From assembly GCA_034522155.1 (NCBI GenBank), contig JAXHLP010000005.1, positions 248,001-312,000 on the forward strand: a stretch of 64,000 nucleotides of DNA. The letters are read 5' to 3'. The stretch comes from Salinilacustrithrix sp034522155. GTDB taxonomy: Bacteria; Actinomycetota; Acidimicrobiia; Acidimicrobiales; Salinilacustritrichaceae. The translations under genes were made by a program, and so were the position numbers. A model generated the notes under the pieces. That model saw only the letters and a program-made list of their open reading frames with translations, was not told the DNA's origin and ran no database searches. Shown here piece after piece: positions 17,936-25,592 of the stretch (position 1 is the stretch's first letter; every line of letters begins with the position of its first letter).

Positions 17936-19459
17936 GTGAGCGACCGGTTCTACGTCACGACGCCGATCTACTACGTGAACGACGCGCCCCACATCGGGCA
18001 CGCGTACACCACGGTGATCGCTGACGCGATGGCCCGCTGGCACCGGCTGCTCGGCGACGACACCTACTTCCTCACCGGTACCGACGAGCACGGGCTGAAG
18101 GTCGCCCAGTCGGCCGACGAGGCCGGCGTGGCTCCCCAGGAGCAGGCCGACATCAACGCGGCCCGCTTCGCTGAGGCGTGGGATCTGCTCGAGATCTCCC
18201 ACGACGACTTCATCCGCACGACCGAGCCCCGCCACCACGCGGCGGTCCGAGCACTGCTCCAGCAGGTGTACGACAACGGCCACATCGAGCTCGGCACCTA
18301 CGAGGGCCCCTACTGCGTGTCGTGCGAGGCGTACTACACCGAGGCCGAACTGGTCGACGGCAACTGCCCGGTGCACGGCAAGCCTGTTCAGATGCTCAAG
18401 GAGGACAACTACTTCTTCAAGCTCAGCGGCTTCGAGCAGCGCCTGATCGACTGGATCGAGAACGATCCCGACGTGATCCACCCGGTCGGCAAGCGCAACG
18501 AGGTCCTCGGCTTCCTGCGCCAGGGCCTCGACGACGTGTCGATCACGCGCACCAGCCTCGAGTGGGGCGTCCCGGTGCCGTGGGCCGACGGCCACGTCTT
18601 CTACGTCTGGTACGACGCGCTCATCAACTACGCCACCGCCATCGGCTACGGCAGCGACGACGAGCGGTTCCAGACGTGGTGGCCGGCCGTGCACCACATC
18701 ATCGGCAAGGAGATCATCCGCTTCCACTGCGTGTACTGGCCGGCGATGCTGATGGCGGCCGGGCTCGAGCCACCCCGCCGCGTGCAGGTCCACGGCTGGC
18801 TGCTGCTCGGCGGCGAGAAGCTGTCCAAGACGGTGCACGGCAAGGCGAAGCTCACCGACATCGCGCCGGCGCGCCTGGTCGACGACTTCGGCGTCGACGG
18901 GTTCCGGCACCATTTCCTCCACGACGTGCCGTTCGGCCCCGACGGCGACTTCAGTTTCGAGGCGATGGTCGCCCGCTACAACGCCGACCTCGCCAACAAC
19001 CTCGGCAACCTGCTGCAGCGGGTCGCCACCGTGGTGGGGAAGAAGTGCGGGGGTACCGGCCCGGCACCGCGCGCGGACAGCCCGCTCGCCGAGGAGGCCA
19101 CGTCGGCCTACGCCGACACCGCGGCGGCGTGGGCCAACTTCCAGCCGTCGATCGCGCTCGACGCCACCTGGCGCCTCATCGCCCGTGCCAACGCCCATCT
19201 CGAAGCCCACGAACCGTGGAAGATGGACCCGGGCGCCGAGGTCGACACCGTCATGGGCGACGCGCTCGAGGCGTTGCGGATCGTGGCGATCCTCGCCTCG
19301 CCGGCCGTACCGAACGCGTGCCAGGAGATCTGGACCCGCATCGGGCTCGACGGCTCGCCCGAGGCCCAGCGCCTTCCCGATGCTGCCGCCTGGGGCGGGT
19401 ATCCCGGCGGGCTGACCGTCGCCAAGGGCGATCCGCTGTTCCCCCGGCTCAAGGGTTGA
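17936..19459 (+). CDS. metG: Methionyl-tRNA synthetase
   Basis: Class I synthetase charging tRNA-Met. The 507-residue length corresponds to a form without the C-terminal dimerisation domain. The HIGH motif is HIGH at 19-22 (DAPHIGHAYT), and the KMSKS-type loop is KLSKT at 295-299. A single zinc knuckle is present (CVSC and later CPVHG around 125-150). GTG at 17936 is the start of similarity (SDRFYVTTPIYYVNDAPH); the frame extends upstream into rmuC. tatD follows immediately, its GTG 6 bases after the metG stop. Confidence 0.97.
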   Translation: MSDRFYVTTPIYYVNDAPHIGHAYTTVIADAMARWHRLLGDDTYFLTGTDEHGLKVAQSADEAGVAPQEQADINAARFAEAWDLLEISHDDFIRTTEPRHHAAVRALLQQVYDNGHIELGTYEGPYCVSCEAYYTEAELVDGNCPVHGKPVQMLKEDNYFFKLSGFEQRLIDWIENDPDVIHPVGKRNEVLGFLRQGLDDVSITRTSLEWGVPVPWADGHVFYVWYDALINYATAIGYGSDDERFQTWWPAVHHIIGKEIIRFHCVYWPAMLMAAGLEPPRRVQVHGWLLLGGEKLSKTVHGKAKLTDIAPARLVDDFGVDGFRHHFLHDVPFGPDGDFSFEAMVARYNADLANNLGNLLQRVATVVGKKCGGTGPAPRADSPLAEEATSAYADTAAAWANFQPSIALDATWRLIARANAHLEAHEPWKMDPGAEVDTVMGDALEALRIVAILASPAVPNACQEIWTRIGLDGSPEAQRLPDAAAWGGYPGGLTVAKGDPLFPRLKG

Positions 19460-19464
19460 GCGCC

Positions 19465-20211
19465 GTGCGCTGGACCGACGACCACTGCCATCTGCCCGAC
19501 GAGGGTTGGGAGGACGTCGTCGCCGAGGCACGTTCGGTCGGCGTCGAGCGCCTCATCGACGTGGGCACCGACGTCGCGTCGTCCCGTGCCGCGCTCGCCC
19601 GGGCCGGTGCCTCCGATGCCGTGTTCGCGACCGCGGGCGTGCACCCCCACGAGGCTCGGTACGGCATCGAGGGCCTGGTCGACCTGCTCGACGATCCCCA
19701 CTGCGTGGCCGTGGGGGAGTGCGGCTTCGACTTCCACTACGACCACTCGCCCCGCGACATTCAGCGCGACGTGTTCGCCGCCCAGGTGGCCCTCGCCAAC
19801 GAGCGCGGGCTCCCGCTCGTGATCCACGCCCGGGAGGCCTGGGCCGAGACGTTCGATGTGCTCCTCGCCGAGGGCACCCCCGACCGCACGGTCTTCCACT
19901 GCTTCACGGGCGGACCCGACGAGGGGGCGGCCTGCCTCGAGAAGGGCGCATACCTGTCCTTCTCGGGCATCGTCTCGTTCCCGTCCGCCGACGACGTGCG
20001 GGCCGCGGCTGCCGGCTGCCCGGTCGACCGCATGCTCGTCGAGACCGACAGCCCCTACCTGGCGCCGGTCCCGCACCGGGGCAAGCGGAACCAGCCGTCC
20101 TGGGTCGTCGACGTCGCCTCGGCCCTGGCCGCGGCCACCGACCGGTCGCTCGATCAGATTGCCGAGGCCACGTGGGCCAACGCCGACGCCGCCTACGGCC
20201 TTCGTTCCTGA
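19465..20211 (+). CDS. tatD: TatD family metal-dependent nuclease
   Basis: The 248-residue amidohydrolase-fold enzyme has metal ligands in DDHCHL (His7, His9), Glu85 in VGECGFDFH, and the His of HAREAW and HCFTGG. The family signature ETDSPYLAP is near the end. TatD enzymes degrade DNA 3'-5' and act in repair or DNA turnover. GTG 19465 was chosen because AAGGG lies 9 bases upstream; an in-frame TTG at 19456 that overlaps the metG stop lacks space for a ribosome site. The metG-tatD-rsmA order is common in bacteria. Confidence 0.94.
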   Translation: MRWTDDHCHLPDEGWEDVVAEARSVGVERLIDVGTDVASSRAALARAGASDAVFATAGVHPHEARYGIEGLVDLLDDPHCVAVGECGFDFHYDHSPRDIQRDVFAAQVALANERGLPLVIHAREAWAETFDVLLAEGTPDRTVFHCFTGGPDEGAACLEKGAYLSFSGIVSFPSADDVRAAAAGCPVDRMLVETDSPYLAPVPHRGKRNQPSWVVDVASALAAATDRSLDQIAEATWANADAAYGLRS

Positions 20212-20274
20212 GCGCGCGTTGCGTGCACATCCGGGCACCGCTGTTGGTGGTCAGGGCCGTGCCTCAATACGGTC

Positions 20275-20583
20275 GTGAAACGCCCGCGGACCGAAAGGAG
20301 GGGCGTGGAGGAACCAGAGCTCACGCCCCGTCCCGACCGCCGCTGGGTCTGGTTGGCACTGGCACTCACCGCCGTGGCCATCCCGGTCGTGGTCATCGAC
20401 AGCCTGCCCGACGATGGCCAGGACCGCAGCGACGTCGTGCCGGTGACCGACGTCATCACACCGTCGGAAGCGCCTGCCGACCGACCCGAGGCCGGCCCGG
20501 TGAAGGGGGTCTCGGTCGTGACGTCGTCGACCACCTCGTCCACATTGCCCATCACGACCTCGACCACCACGATCCCGACCTGA
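20275..20583 (+). CDS. Small single-pass membrane protein with Ser/Thr-rich tail
   Basis: The 102-residue protein has a basic N-terminus, one membrane helix (about 24-42, WVWLALALTAVAIPVVVI), and an exported-side tail that is first acidic and then rich in Ser and Thr (SSTTSSTLPITTSTTT). The function is unknown; its place between tatD and rsmA, where many actinobacteria carry resuscitation-factor-like genes, is only suggestive. GTG 20275 is given. A second in-frame GTG at 20305 sits 3 bases after a strong AAAGGAGG and may be the real start, which would leave 92 residues. Confidence 0.6.
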   Translation: MKRPRTERRGVEEPELTPRPDRRWVWLALALTAVAIPVVVIDSLPDDGQDRSDVVPVTDVITPSEAPADRPEAGPVKGVSVVTSSTTSSTLPITTSTTTIPT

Positions 20584-20593
20584 GCGTGCGCTC

Positions 20594-21412
20594 GTGACGC
20601 TGGGTGCGGCCCGGGTCCGGGCCCTCCTCGACGGCTACGGCCTGTCGCCCAGCCGGGCGTTGGGGCAGAACTTCGTGGTCGACCCCAACACGGTGCGCCG
20701 GATCGCGGCCGCCGCAGGCGTGGGCCCGGGCGACCACGTCCTCGAGGTTGGCCCGGGGCTCGGTTCGTTGACGCTCGCCCTGGCCCAGGTCGGCGGCCGT
20801 GTCACCGCAGTCGAGGTCGACCGTCATCTGCTGGCACCGCTCGGCGAGGTGGTGGCCGACGCCGACCCGCCGGTGCAGGTCGTCCACGCCGACGCGCTCG
20901 AGGTCGACCTCGCCGAACTGCTCGCGGGTGCGCCCTCGTGGCGGCTGGCTGCGAACCTGCCCTACAACGTCGGAACCCCGATCCTGCTGCGCATCCTCGA
21001 GGAAGCACCCGCGGTGTGTGGTGGGGTCGTGCTCGTCCAGCGCGAGGTGGCCGAGCGAATGGCCGCGACCCCCGGCGACGGCGTCTACGGCATCCCCTCG
21101 GTGAAGGTCGCGTGGTGGGCCACCGCCGCGGTCACGGGTCGGGTCCCGGCATCGGTCTTCCACCCCAGACCTCGGGTCGACTCCGCGCTGGTCACCTTCG
21201 AGCGTCGCGAGCCGCCGGGCGACGAGGCGCTGCGTCGGCGCGTGTTCGCGCTGGTCGACGCCGCGTTCGGCCAGCGGCGCAAGATGCTGCGCCGTTCGCT
21301 CGCCGGCCATCGCTCGGTCGAGGAGATCGAGGAGGCCGGCGTCGCGTCGGCCGCCCGGCCCGAGGAGCTCGCCCTCGCCGACTGGGTGCGCCTGGCACGA
21401 TGGCCGCCGTGA
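20594..21412 (+). CDS. rsmA: 16S rRNA dimethyladenosine transferase
   Basis: RsmA/KsgA dimethylates two adjacent adenines in helix 45 of 16S rRNA late in 30S assembly. The 272-residue protein carries ALGQNFVVDP, the SAM-binding motif LEVGPGLGSLT, the acidic VEVDRHL and the target-base motif NLPYNVGTP, plus FGQRRKMLRRSL in the C-terminal domain. The start is GTG 10 bases after the preceding stop. The stop overlaps a possible tiny ORF (GTGA at 21409), and ispE follows, as in many genomes. Confidence 0.96.
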   Translation: MTLGAARVRALLDGYGLSPSRALGQNFVVDPNTVRRIAAAAGVGPGDHVLEVGPGLGSLTLALAQVGGRVTAVEVDRHLLAPLGEVVADADPPVQVVHADALEVDLAELLAGAPSWRLAANLPYNVGTPILLRILEEAPAVCGGVVLVQREVAERMAATPGDGVYGIPSVKVAWWATAAVTGRVPASVFHPRPRVDSALVTFERREPPGDEALRRRVFALVDAAFGQRRKMLRRSLAGHRSVEEIEEAGVASAARPEELALADWVRLARWPP

Positions 21413-21489
21413 TCTTCGAGCAACTCGGCCCGCACGAGACCGGCCCGATGGGGCGCGCCGCCCAGTCGCTGCTCATCGAGCCCCGATGA
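21409..21489 (+). CDS. Possible 26-codon coupling ORF between rsmA and ispE
   Basis: A short frame reading VIFEQLGPHETGPMG and so on starts at GTG 21409, overlapping the rsmA stop (GTGA), and ends at TGA 21487-21489, overlapping the ispE ATG (ATGA). It would let ribosomes pass from rsmA to ispE without a break. There is no independent sign that the peptide itself matters; chance is quite possible at this length. Confidence 0.25.
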   Translation: MIFEQLGPHETGPMGRAAQSLLIEPR

Positions 21490-22193
21490 AGCTCACCGCG
21501 CCGGCCAAGCTGACCCTGTCGCTGCGGGTGACGGGCGTCCGCGACGACGGCTACCACCTGCTCGACGCCGAGATGGTCAGCGTCGACGTCGCCGACGAAC
21601 TGACCTTTGCCGACGGCACCGGGATCACCATGGCCGGCCCGGCGGCCGAGGGCCTGTCGGTCGGGGACGACAACCTCGTGGCCAAGGCTCTCGCGCTCGT
21701 CGAGCGCACCGCCGCCATCCACATCGACAAGCAGATCCCCGCCGGCGGCGGGTTGGGCGGTGGCTCCGCCGACGCGGCCGCCGTGCTCCGCTGGGCCCGC
21801 GTCTTCGACGTCGACCTCGCCGCCCGGCTCGGTGCCGATGTCCCGTTCTGCCTGCGGGGCGGCCGGGCCCGGGTGACCGGCATCGGCGAGCGCCTCGATG
21901 CGCTCGGGTACGAGGCGCGGGTGTTCACACTCGCCTCGCCCGAGTTCGGGTGCGACACCGCCGCCGTGTACCGGGCCTGGGACGACCTCGGCGGCCCCAC
22001 CGCCGACGGGCCCAACGACCTCGAGCCGGCAGCCCTCGTGGTCGAGCCCCGCCTGGGCCCCTTCCGCGACGCCCTCGCGGCGTCGACGGGCGAGACACCG
22101 GTGCTGGCCGGCAGCGGCTCCACCTGGTTCGTGCCCGGCGAGCACCCCGGCCCCGGGCGCATCGTCGCCCGCACGATCCCGGCCTACGCCTGA
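21486..22193 (+). CDS. ispE: 4-diphosphocytidyl-2-C-methyl-D-erythritol kinase
   Basis: IspE phosphorylates CDP-methylerythritol in the non-mevalonate isoprenoid pathway. Motifs of the GHMP fold are APAKLTLSLRV (Lys8), the ATP loop PAGGGLGGGSADA (85-97) and GADVPFCLRGG, with a C-terminal GSGSTWF motif 3. At 235 residues it is shorter than the usual 280-310; the cuts are in loops, and all motifs remain. The ATG is in the 4-base overlap with the preceding short frame. A 290-bp gap with hairpins separates it from the tRNA gene. Confidence 0.92.
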   Translation: MKLTAPAKLTLSLRVTGVRDDGYHLLDAEMVSVDVADELTFADGTGITMAGPAAEGLSVGDDNLVAKALALVERTAAIHIDKQIPAGGGLGGGSADAAAVLRWARVFDVDLAARLGADVPFCLRGGRARVTGIGERLDALGYEARVFTLASPEFGCDTAAVYRAWDDLGGPTADGPNDLEPAALVVEPRLGPFRDALAASTGETPVLAGSGSTWFVPGEHPGPGRIVARTIPAYA

Positions 22194-22418
22194 CGAACCT
22201 CCCACACCAGGTCTGTCATCACACGTTCACGTGCGCTGCCATGCCCGGACCGTGGCGTTCGGGATTCGGATCCGTGACCACACGGTGGTGTGTGCTGGCA
22301 CGCCCGGTCTGGAGCATGGATGGTTCGGGTGTGGGCACACGTTGGTGAGCGGACACGCCGTGCCGCGAGATCGAGCGGACGAAATCCGCCCCGCGAATCG
22401 CGCTCGAAATCGAGTCGC

Positions 22419-22444
22419 GAAGGAATTCGCCCGCGAATTCCTTC
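22419..22444 (-). terminator. Second hairpin downstream of tRNA-Gln
   Basis: Perfect 11-bp stem (arm GAAGGAATTCG) with a 4-base loop, the second of two tandem hairpins reading away from the tRNA-Gln gene. It begins right after the conserved TTGA that follows the first hairpin. Intrinsic termination is likely, although a long T tract is absent. Confidence 0.55.
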
Positions 22445-22446
22445 AA

Positions 22447-22479
22447 CGAACCCGAGGCCGCCCTGCGGCCGAGGGTTCG
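22447..22479 (-). terminator. Conserved tRNA-proximal hairpin (tRNA-Gln copy)
   Basis: Stem CGAACCC/GGGTTCG outside, a 2x2 mismatch, then GGCCGC/GCGGCC inside with a 3-base loop. It starts 3 bases after the tRNA-Gln 3' end. The same sequence, with one extra T, follows tRNA-Ala at 39906-39939. It is probably a transcription terminator or 3' processing signal. Confidence 0.65.
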
Positions 22480-22481
22480 CG

Positions 22482-22554
22482 TTCCCGGGGGAGGGTTCGA
22501 ACCTCCGACATCTGGCTCCAAAGGCCAGCGTTCTGCCAATTGAACTACCCGGGA
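22482..22554 (-). tRNA. tRNA-Gln (anticodon TTG)
   Basis: The 73-nt cloverleaf on the minus strand has acceptor arm TCCCGGG/CCCGGGA, D-arm GTTC/GAAC, anticodon arm CTGGC/GCCAG with loop CTTTGGA giving anticodon TTG, and T-arm GGAGG/CCTCC with TTCGAAC. The discriminator is A, and CCA is not encoded. It decodes CAA and, by wobble, CAG. It stands between ispE and glmU, a usual place for this tRNA in actinobacteria. Confidence 0.96.
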
Positions 22555-22595
22555 GGGGTGCCGGGAAGGGTAGGCCATGCACTAGACCGGACGGC

Positions 22596-23705
22596 ATGGA
22601 CGAAACCACGGCCCGACCCCTGTCGGCCATCGTGCTGGCGGCTGGTCACGGCACCCGGATGCGCTCCGAGCGTCCCAAGCCGCTGCACGTTCTCGTGGGC
22701 AAGCCGATGGTGGTGTGGGTGCTCGACGCGCTCGCCGACTGCGACGTGGGCCGGGTCTCGGTGGTCGTCGGCCACGGCGGCGACGAGGTCCGCAAGCGTC
22801 TGGCCGAGGACGCCGGCGATCGGCCGCTCGCGTTCGTCGAGCAGTCGGTCCAGCGCGGTACGGGCGACGCCGCGGCCGTGGGGCTCACCGGCCTGGGCGA
22901 CGACGGGTGGGACGAGCCCGAGGACGTGCTGCTGCTCACCGCCGACACGCCGCTGCTGCGTCCCGACACCATCGCGTCACTGGTCGACATGCATCGCTCG
23001 GCCGATGCAGCCTGCACGGTGCTCACCGCGGTGTTCGACGATCCCACCGGGTACGGGCGCATCGTGCGTGGCCGCGACGAGTGGGTCGAGCGCATCGTCG
23101 AGCAGGCCGACGCCACGCCCGAGGAAGACGCGATCGCCGAGATCAACACCGGCATCTTCTGCGTCCGGCGCGGCCTCTTGGCGCCCGCGCTTCGCCGGCT
23201 CCAGCCCGACAATGCCCAAGGCGAGTACTACCTCACCGACATCGTCGAGGTCCTCGCCGAAACCGGGCACCGGGTCATCTCCATGGCGGCCGACGATCCC
23301 GGCGAGACCCATGGCATCAACGACCGGGTCCAGCTCGCGTCGGCCGAGGGTGAGCTCCGGCGTCGCATCAACCTCGACTGGATGCGGCGCGGGGTGACGC
23401 TGGTCGATCCCGATCGGACGCACCTCGACGCCACGGTCACCCTCGAACACGACGTGACCCTCTACCCGGGAACGATGCTGCAGGGACGGTGCACCATCGG
23501 CGCGGGTGCCGACATCGGGCCCGATACGCACCTGGTCGACACGACCGTGGGCGCCGCCGCGCGGGTCGTGCAGGCCTCGGCCGTCAAGGCCACCATCGGC
23601 GACGGTGCCAGCGTCGGTCCATGGGCGGCGCTCGGACCCGGCGACGACGTGGCGCCCGGAGCGGTCACCGGTCCTCACTATGCTGGCCAGAACGCGGCCA
23701 GGTAG
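22596..23705 (+). CDS. glmU: GlmU-type UDP-GlcNAc pyrophosphorylase, C-terminally short
   Basis: The N-terminal domain makes UDP-GlcNAc from UTP and GlcNAc-1-phosphate for peptidoglycan. The nucleotidyl motif LAAGHGTRM is at 14-22 with Lys28 (ERPKPLH), and GTGDAAAVGL, TADTPLLRP and EINTGIF follow. The protein is 369 residues, whereas bifunctional GlmU has about 450-480. It stops after roughly five hexapeptide turns (ending VGPWAALGPGDD), before the part that holds the acetyltransferase active site. It probably keeps only uridylyltransferase activity. The ATG is 41 bases from the tRNA; prs follows 9 bases after the stop. Confidence 0.9.
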   Translation: MDETTARPLSAIVLAAGHGTRMRSERPKPLHVLVGKPMVVWVLDALADCDVGRVSVVVGHGGDEVRKRLAEDAGDRPLAFVEQSVQRGTGDAAAVGLTGLGDDGWDEPEDVLLLTADTPLLRPDTIASLVDMHRSADAACTVLTAVFDDPTGYGRIVRGRDEWVERIVEQADATPEEDAIAEINTGIFCVRRGLLAPALRRLQPDNAQGEYYLTDIVEVLAETGHRVISMAADDPGETHGINDRVQLASAEGELRRRINLDWMRRGVTLVDPDRTHLDATVTLEHDVTLYPGTMLQGRCTIGAGADIGPDTHLVDTTVGAAARVVQASAVKATIGDGASVGPWAALGPGDDVAPGAVTGPHYAGQNAAR

Positions 23706-23714
23706 GGAGCCTCC

Positions 23715-24695
23715 ATGGAGCTCGTGACGAAGAAGACCCTGCATCTCCTCTCGGGGCGGGCGCATCTCCCGCTCGCCGAGGAGATCGCTGACGTGCTCGA
23801 CGAAGAGCTGGGCGTCACCAACCTCGCCGAGTTCGCCAACGGTGAGATCCACTGCCGGTTCGGACAGAACGTCCGCGGCAGCGACGTCTTCATCATCCAG
23901 AGCCACAGCGACACCGAGGGCATGTCCATCAACGACACGATCATGGAACAGCTCATCATGATCGACGCCGCCCGGCGCGCCTCGGCCAAACGCATCATCG
24001 CGGTCTGCCCCTTCTACGGCTACGCCCGCCAGGACCGCAAAGCCGAAGGTCGCGAGCCGATCACCGCCAAGCTCGTCTCCGACATGCTGGCCACCGCGGG
24101 CGCCACGCGCCTGGTGTCGATCGATCTGCACTCCGGCCAGATCCAGGGCTTCTTCCACGGTCCGGTCGACCACCTCCAGGCCCGGCCCGTGCTGATCGAG
24201 GCCATGCAGGAGCTGGGCGACGACCTCGTCGTCGTGTCGCCCGACGCCGGTCGGGTGAAGGTCGCCGAGCAGTACGCCAACGAACTCCACGCCGACCTCG
24301 CCATCGTGCACAAGCGCCGGGTGAAGGGCGCCAAGAACAGCGTCGAGGCCCGCGACGTGGTCGGCGAGGTCAGAGGGCGTGTCTGTGTCCTGATCGACGA
24401 CATGATCGACACCGCGGGCACGATGTGCGCCGCCGCCGAGCAGCTGATGGAACACGGCGCGGCCGAGGTGCACGCGGCCACCACCCACGCCGTCCTCTCC
24501 GGCCCCGCCGTCGACCGCATCAAGAACTCCAGCATCGGTCGGGTCATCGCCACCAACACCCTGCCGATCACTCCCGAGAAGCGCTTCGACAAGCTCGAGG
24601 TCCACTCGATCGCTCCGATCCTCGCGAAGGCCATCGACGCGGTCTTCGAGGACACCTCCGTCTCCGAGCTCTTCGGCGGCAAGAACCAGACGTGA
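23715..24695 (+). CDS. prs: Ribose-phosphate pyrophosphokinase (PRPP synthetase)
   Basis: Makes PRPP from ribose 5-phosphate and ATP for purine, pyrimidine, His and Trp synthesis. The 326-residue protein contains the ATP-binding PFYGYARQDRK (99-109), the catalytic-loop block DLHSGQIQGFF (138-147) and the PRPP loop VLIDDMIDTAGT. GGGAG precedes the ATG at good distance. The glmU-prs pair is a classic neighbourhood, often followed by rplY and pth as here. A hairpin 20 bases after the stop probably separates it from rplY. Confidence 0.97.
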   Translation: MELVTKKTLHLLSGRAHLPLAEEIADVLDEELGVTNLAEFANGEIHCRFGQNVRGSDVFIIQSHSDTEGMSINDTIMEQLIMIDAARRASAKRIIAVCPFYGYARQDRKAEGREPITAKLVSDMLATAGATRLVSIDLHSGQIQGFFHGPVDHLQARPVLIEAMQELGDDLVVVSPDAGRVKVAEQYANELHADLAIVHKRRVKGAKNSVEARDVVGEVRGRVCVLIDDMIDTAGTMCAAAEQLMEHGAAEVHAATTHAVLSGPAVDRIKNSSIGRVIATNTLPITPEKRFDKLEVHSIAPILAKAIDAVFEDTSVSELFGGKNQT

Positions 24696-24713
24696 CTTGC
24701 TCACTCAGCCCTC

Positions 24714-24729
24714 GAGCCCTGTTGGGCTC
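24714..24729 (+). terminator. Hairpin downstream of prs
   Basis: 6-bp stem GAGCCC/GGGCTC with loop TGTT, followed by a moderately T-rich stretch (TTCGGGCTTCGTTTCG). It is placed 18 bases after the prs stop and is a candidate intrinsic terminator. Confidence 0.5.
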
Positions 24730-24747
24730 TTCGGGCTTCGTTTCGCT

Positions 24748-24779
24748 GTCGGCTACTCGCTGGCGCTCCTGACGCCGAC
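24748..24779 (-). repeat. Weak relative of the dispersed hairpin element
   Basis: On the minus strand a stem GTCGGC/GCCGAC encloses AGGAGCGCCAGCG, the loop core of the hairpin element found at 29691-29830 and 43688-43749. The 3' flank is not conserved, so common origin is uncertain. Confidence 0.35.
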
Positions 24780-24884
24780 CCTGCGACCGCTCTCCGAGCT
24801 TCGAGGAGTTGGTCGGGTGTCGATTTCCTTCGTACACTCGCTCGTTCGTTTCCGCACGACCGCGCTCGTCCGCAGGAGCCCGCC

Positions 24885-25592
24885 ATGGCCGACATCCTCA
24901 CCCTCCAGGCAAGCACCGACCGAGTGGTCGGCTCGCGCCCGTCGCGCCGCCTCCGCCGGGAGGGCAAGATCCCGGGTGTCATCTACGGCGCCGGTGACGA
25001 TCCCACCTCGGTGGCCGTCGAGTGGACCGATCTGCGGGCGGCGCTGACCACCGCTGCCGGGCTCAACGCGCTGATCACGCTGCAGTTCGACGGCGACGAG
25101 CGGCTCACCATCCTCAAGGACATGCAGCGCCACCCGGTCAAGCGCGACGTCACCCACGTCGACTTCGTCGTCATCGACCGGACCCAGCCGCTCGAGGTCG
25201 ACATCCCGGTCCATCTCGTCAACACCGAGGGCGACCACCTCAAGGAGCTCGTGGTCGACCAGCAGCTGTTCAGCTTGCCGGTCCTGTCGCTTCCGATGGT
25301 GATCCCCAACGAGTTCGAGATCGACTGCACGAACCTCACGCTCGACGAGCCGATCCGCGCCGATTCGGTCGACCTGCCCGAGGGCGTCGAGCTCAACATC
25401 GACCCCGAGGAAGCCATCGTCACCGCCAACGTGCCCGTCGTCGACATCCCCGAGCCCGAGGAGGACGAGGAGCTCGAGGAAGGCGAAGAGGGCGAGGAAG
25501 GCGAAGAGGGCGAAACCGCCGAGGGCGACGAGGACGCCGAGTCGAGCGACGACGGGTCCGGCGACGACGACGGCGAGGGCGACGACTCCTGA
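24885..25592 (+). CDS. rplY: 50S ribosomal protein bL25, long (CTC) form with acidic tail
   Basis: The 235-residue CTC-type bL25 binds 5S rRNA through its N-terminal domain (about 1-95, with RRLRREGKIPGVIYGAG) and adds a second beta domain (95-188). The last 45 residues are almost all E, D and G (EEGEEGEEGE and so on), an acidic tail typical of actinobacterial homologues. The ATG lies after a 190-bp gap holding a probable promoter. Its stop overlaps the CTG start proposed for pth. Confidence 0.96.
   Translation: MADILTLQASTDRVVGSRPSRRLRREGKIPGVIYGAGDDPTSVAVEWTDLRAALTTAAGLNALITLQFDGDERLTILKDMQRHPVKRDVTHVDFVVIDRTQPLEVDIPVHLVNTEGDHLKELVVDQQLFSLPVLSLPMVIPNEFEIDCTNLTLDEPIRADSVDLPEGVELNIDPEEAIVTANVPVVDIPEPEEDEELEEGEEGEEGEEGETAEGDEDAESSDDGSGDDDGEGDDS

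Larger units (their letters stand above)
22194..22481. other. Intergenic region with inverted repeats before tRNA-Gln
   Basis: 288 bp between ispE and the 3' end of the leftward tRNA-Gln. Apart from the two hairpins listed separately (22419-22444 and 22447-22479) it shows no coding signal that I trust; several frames are open by composition alone. Confidence 0.5.
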
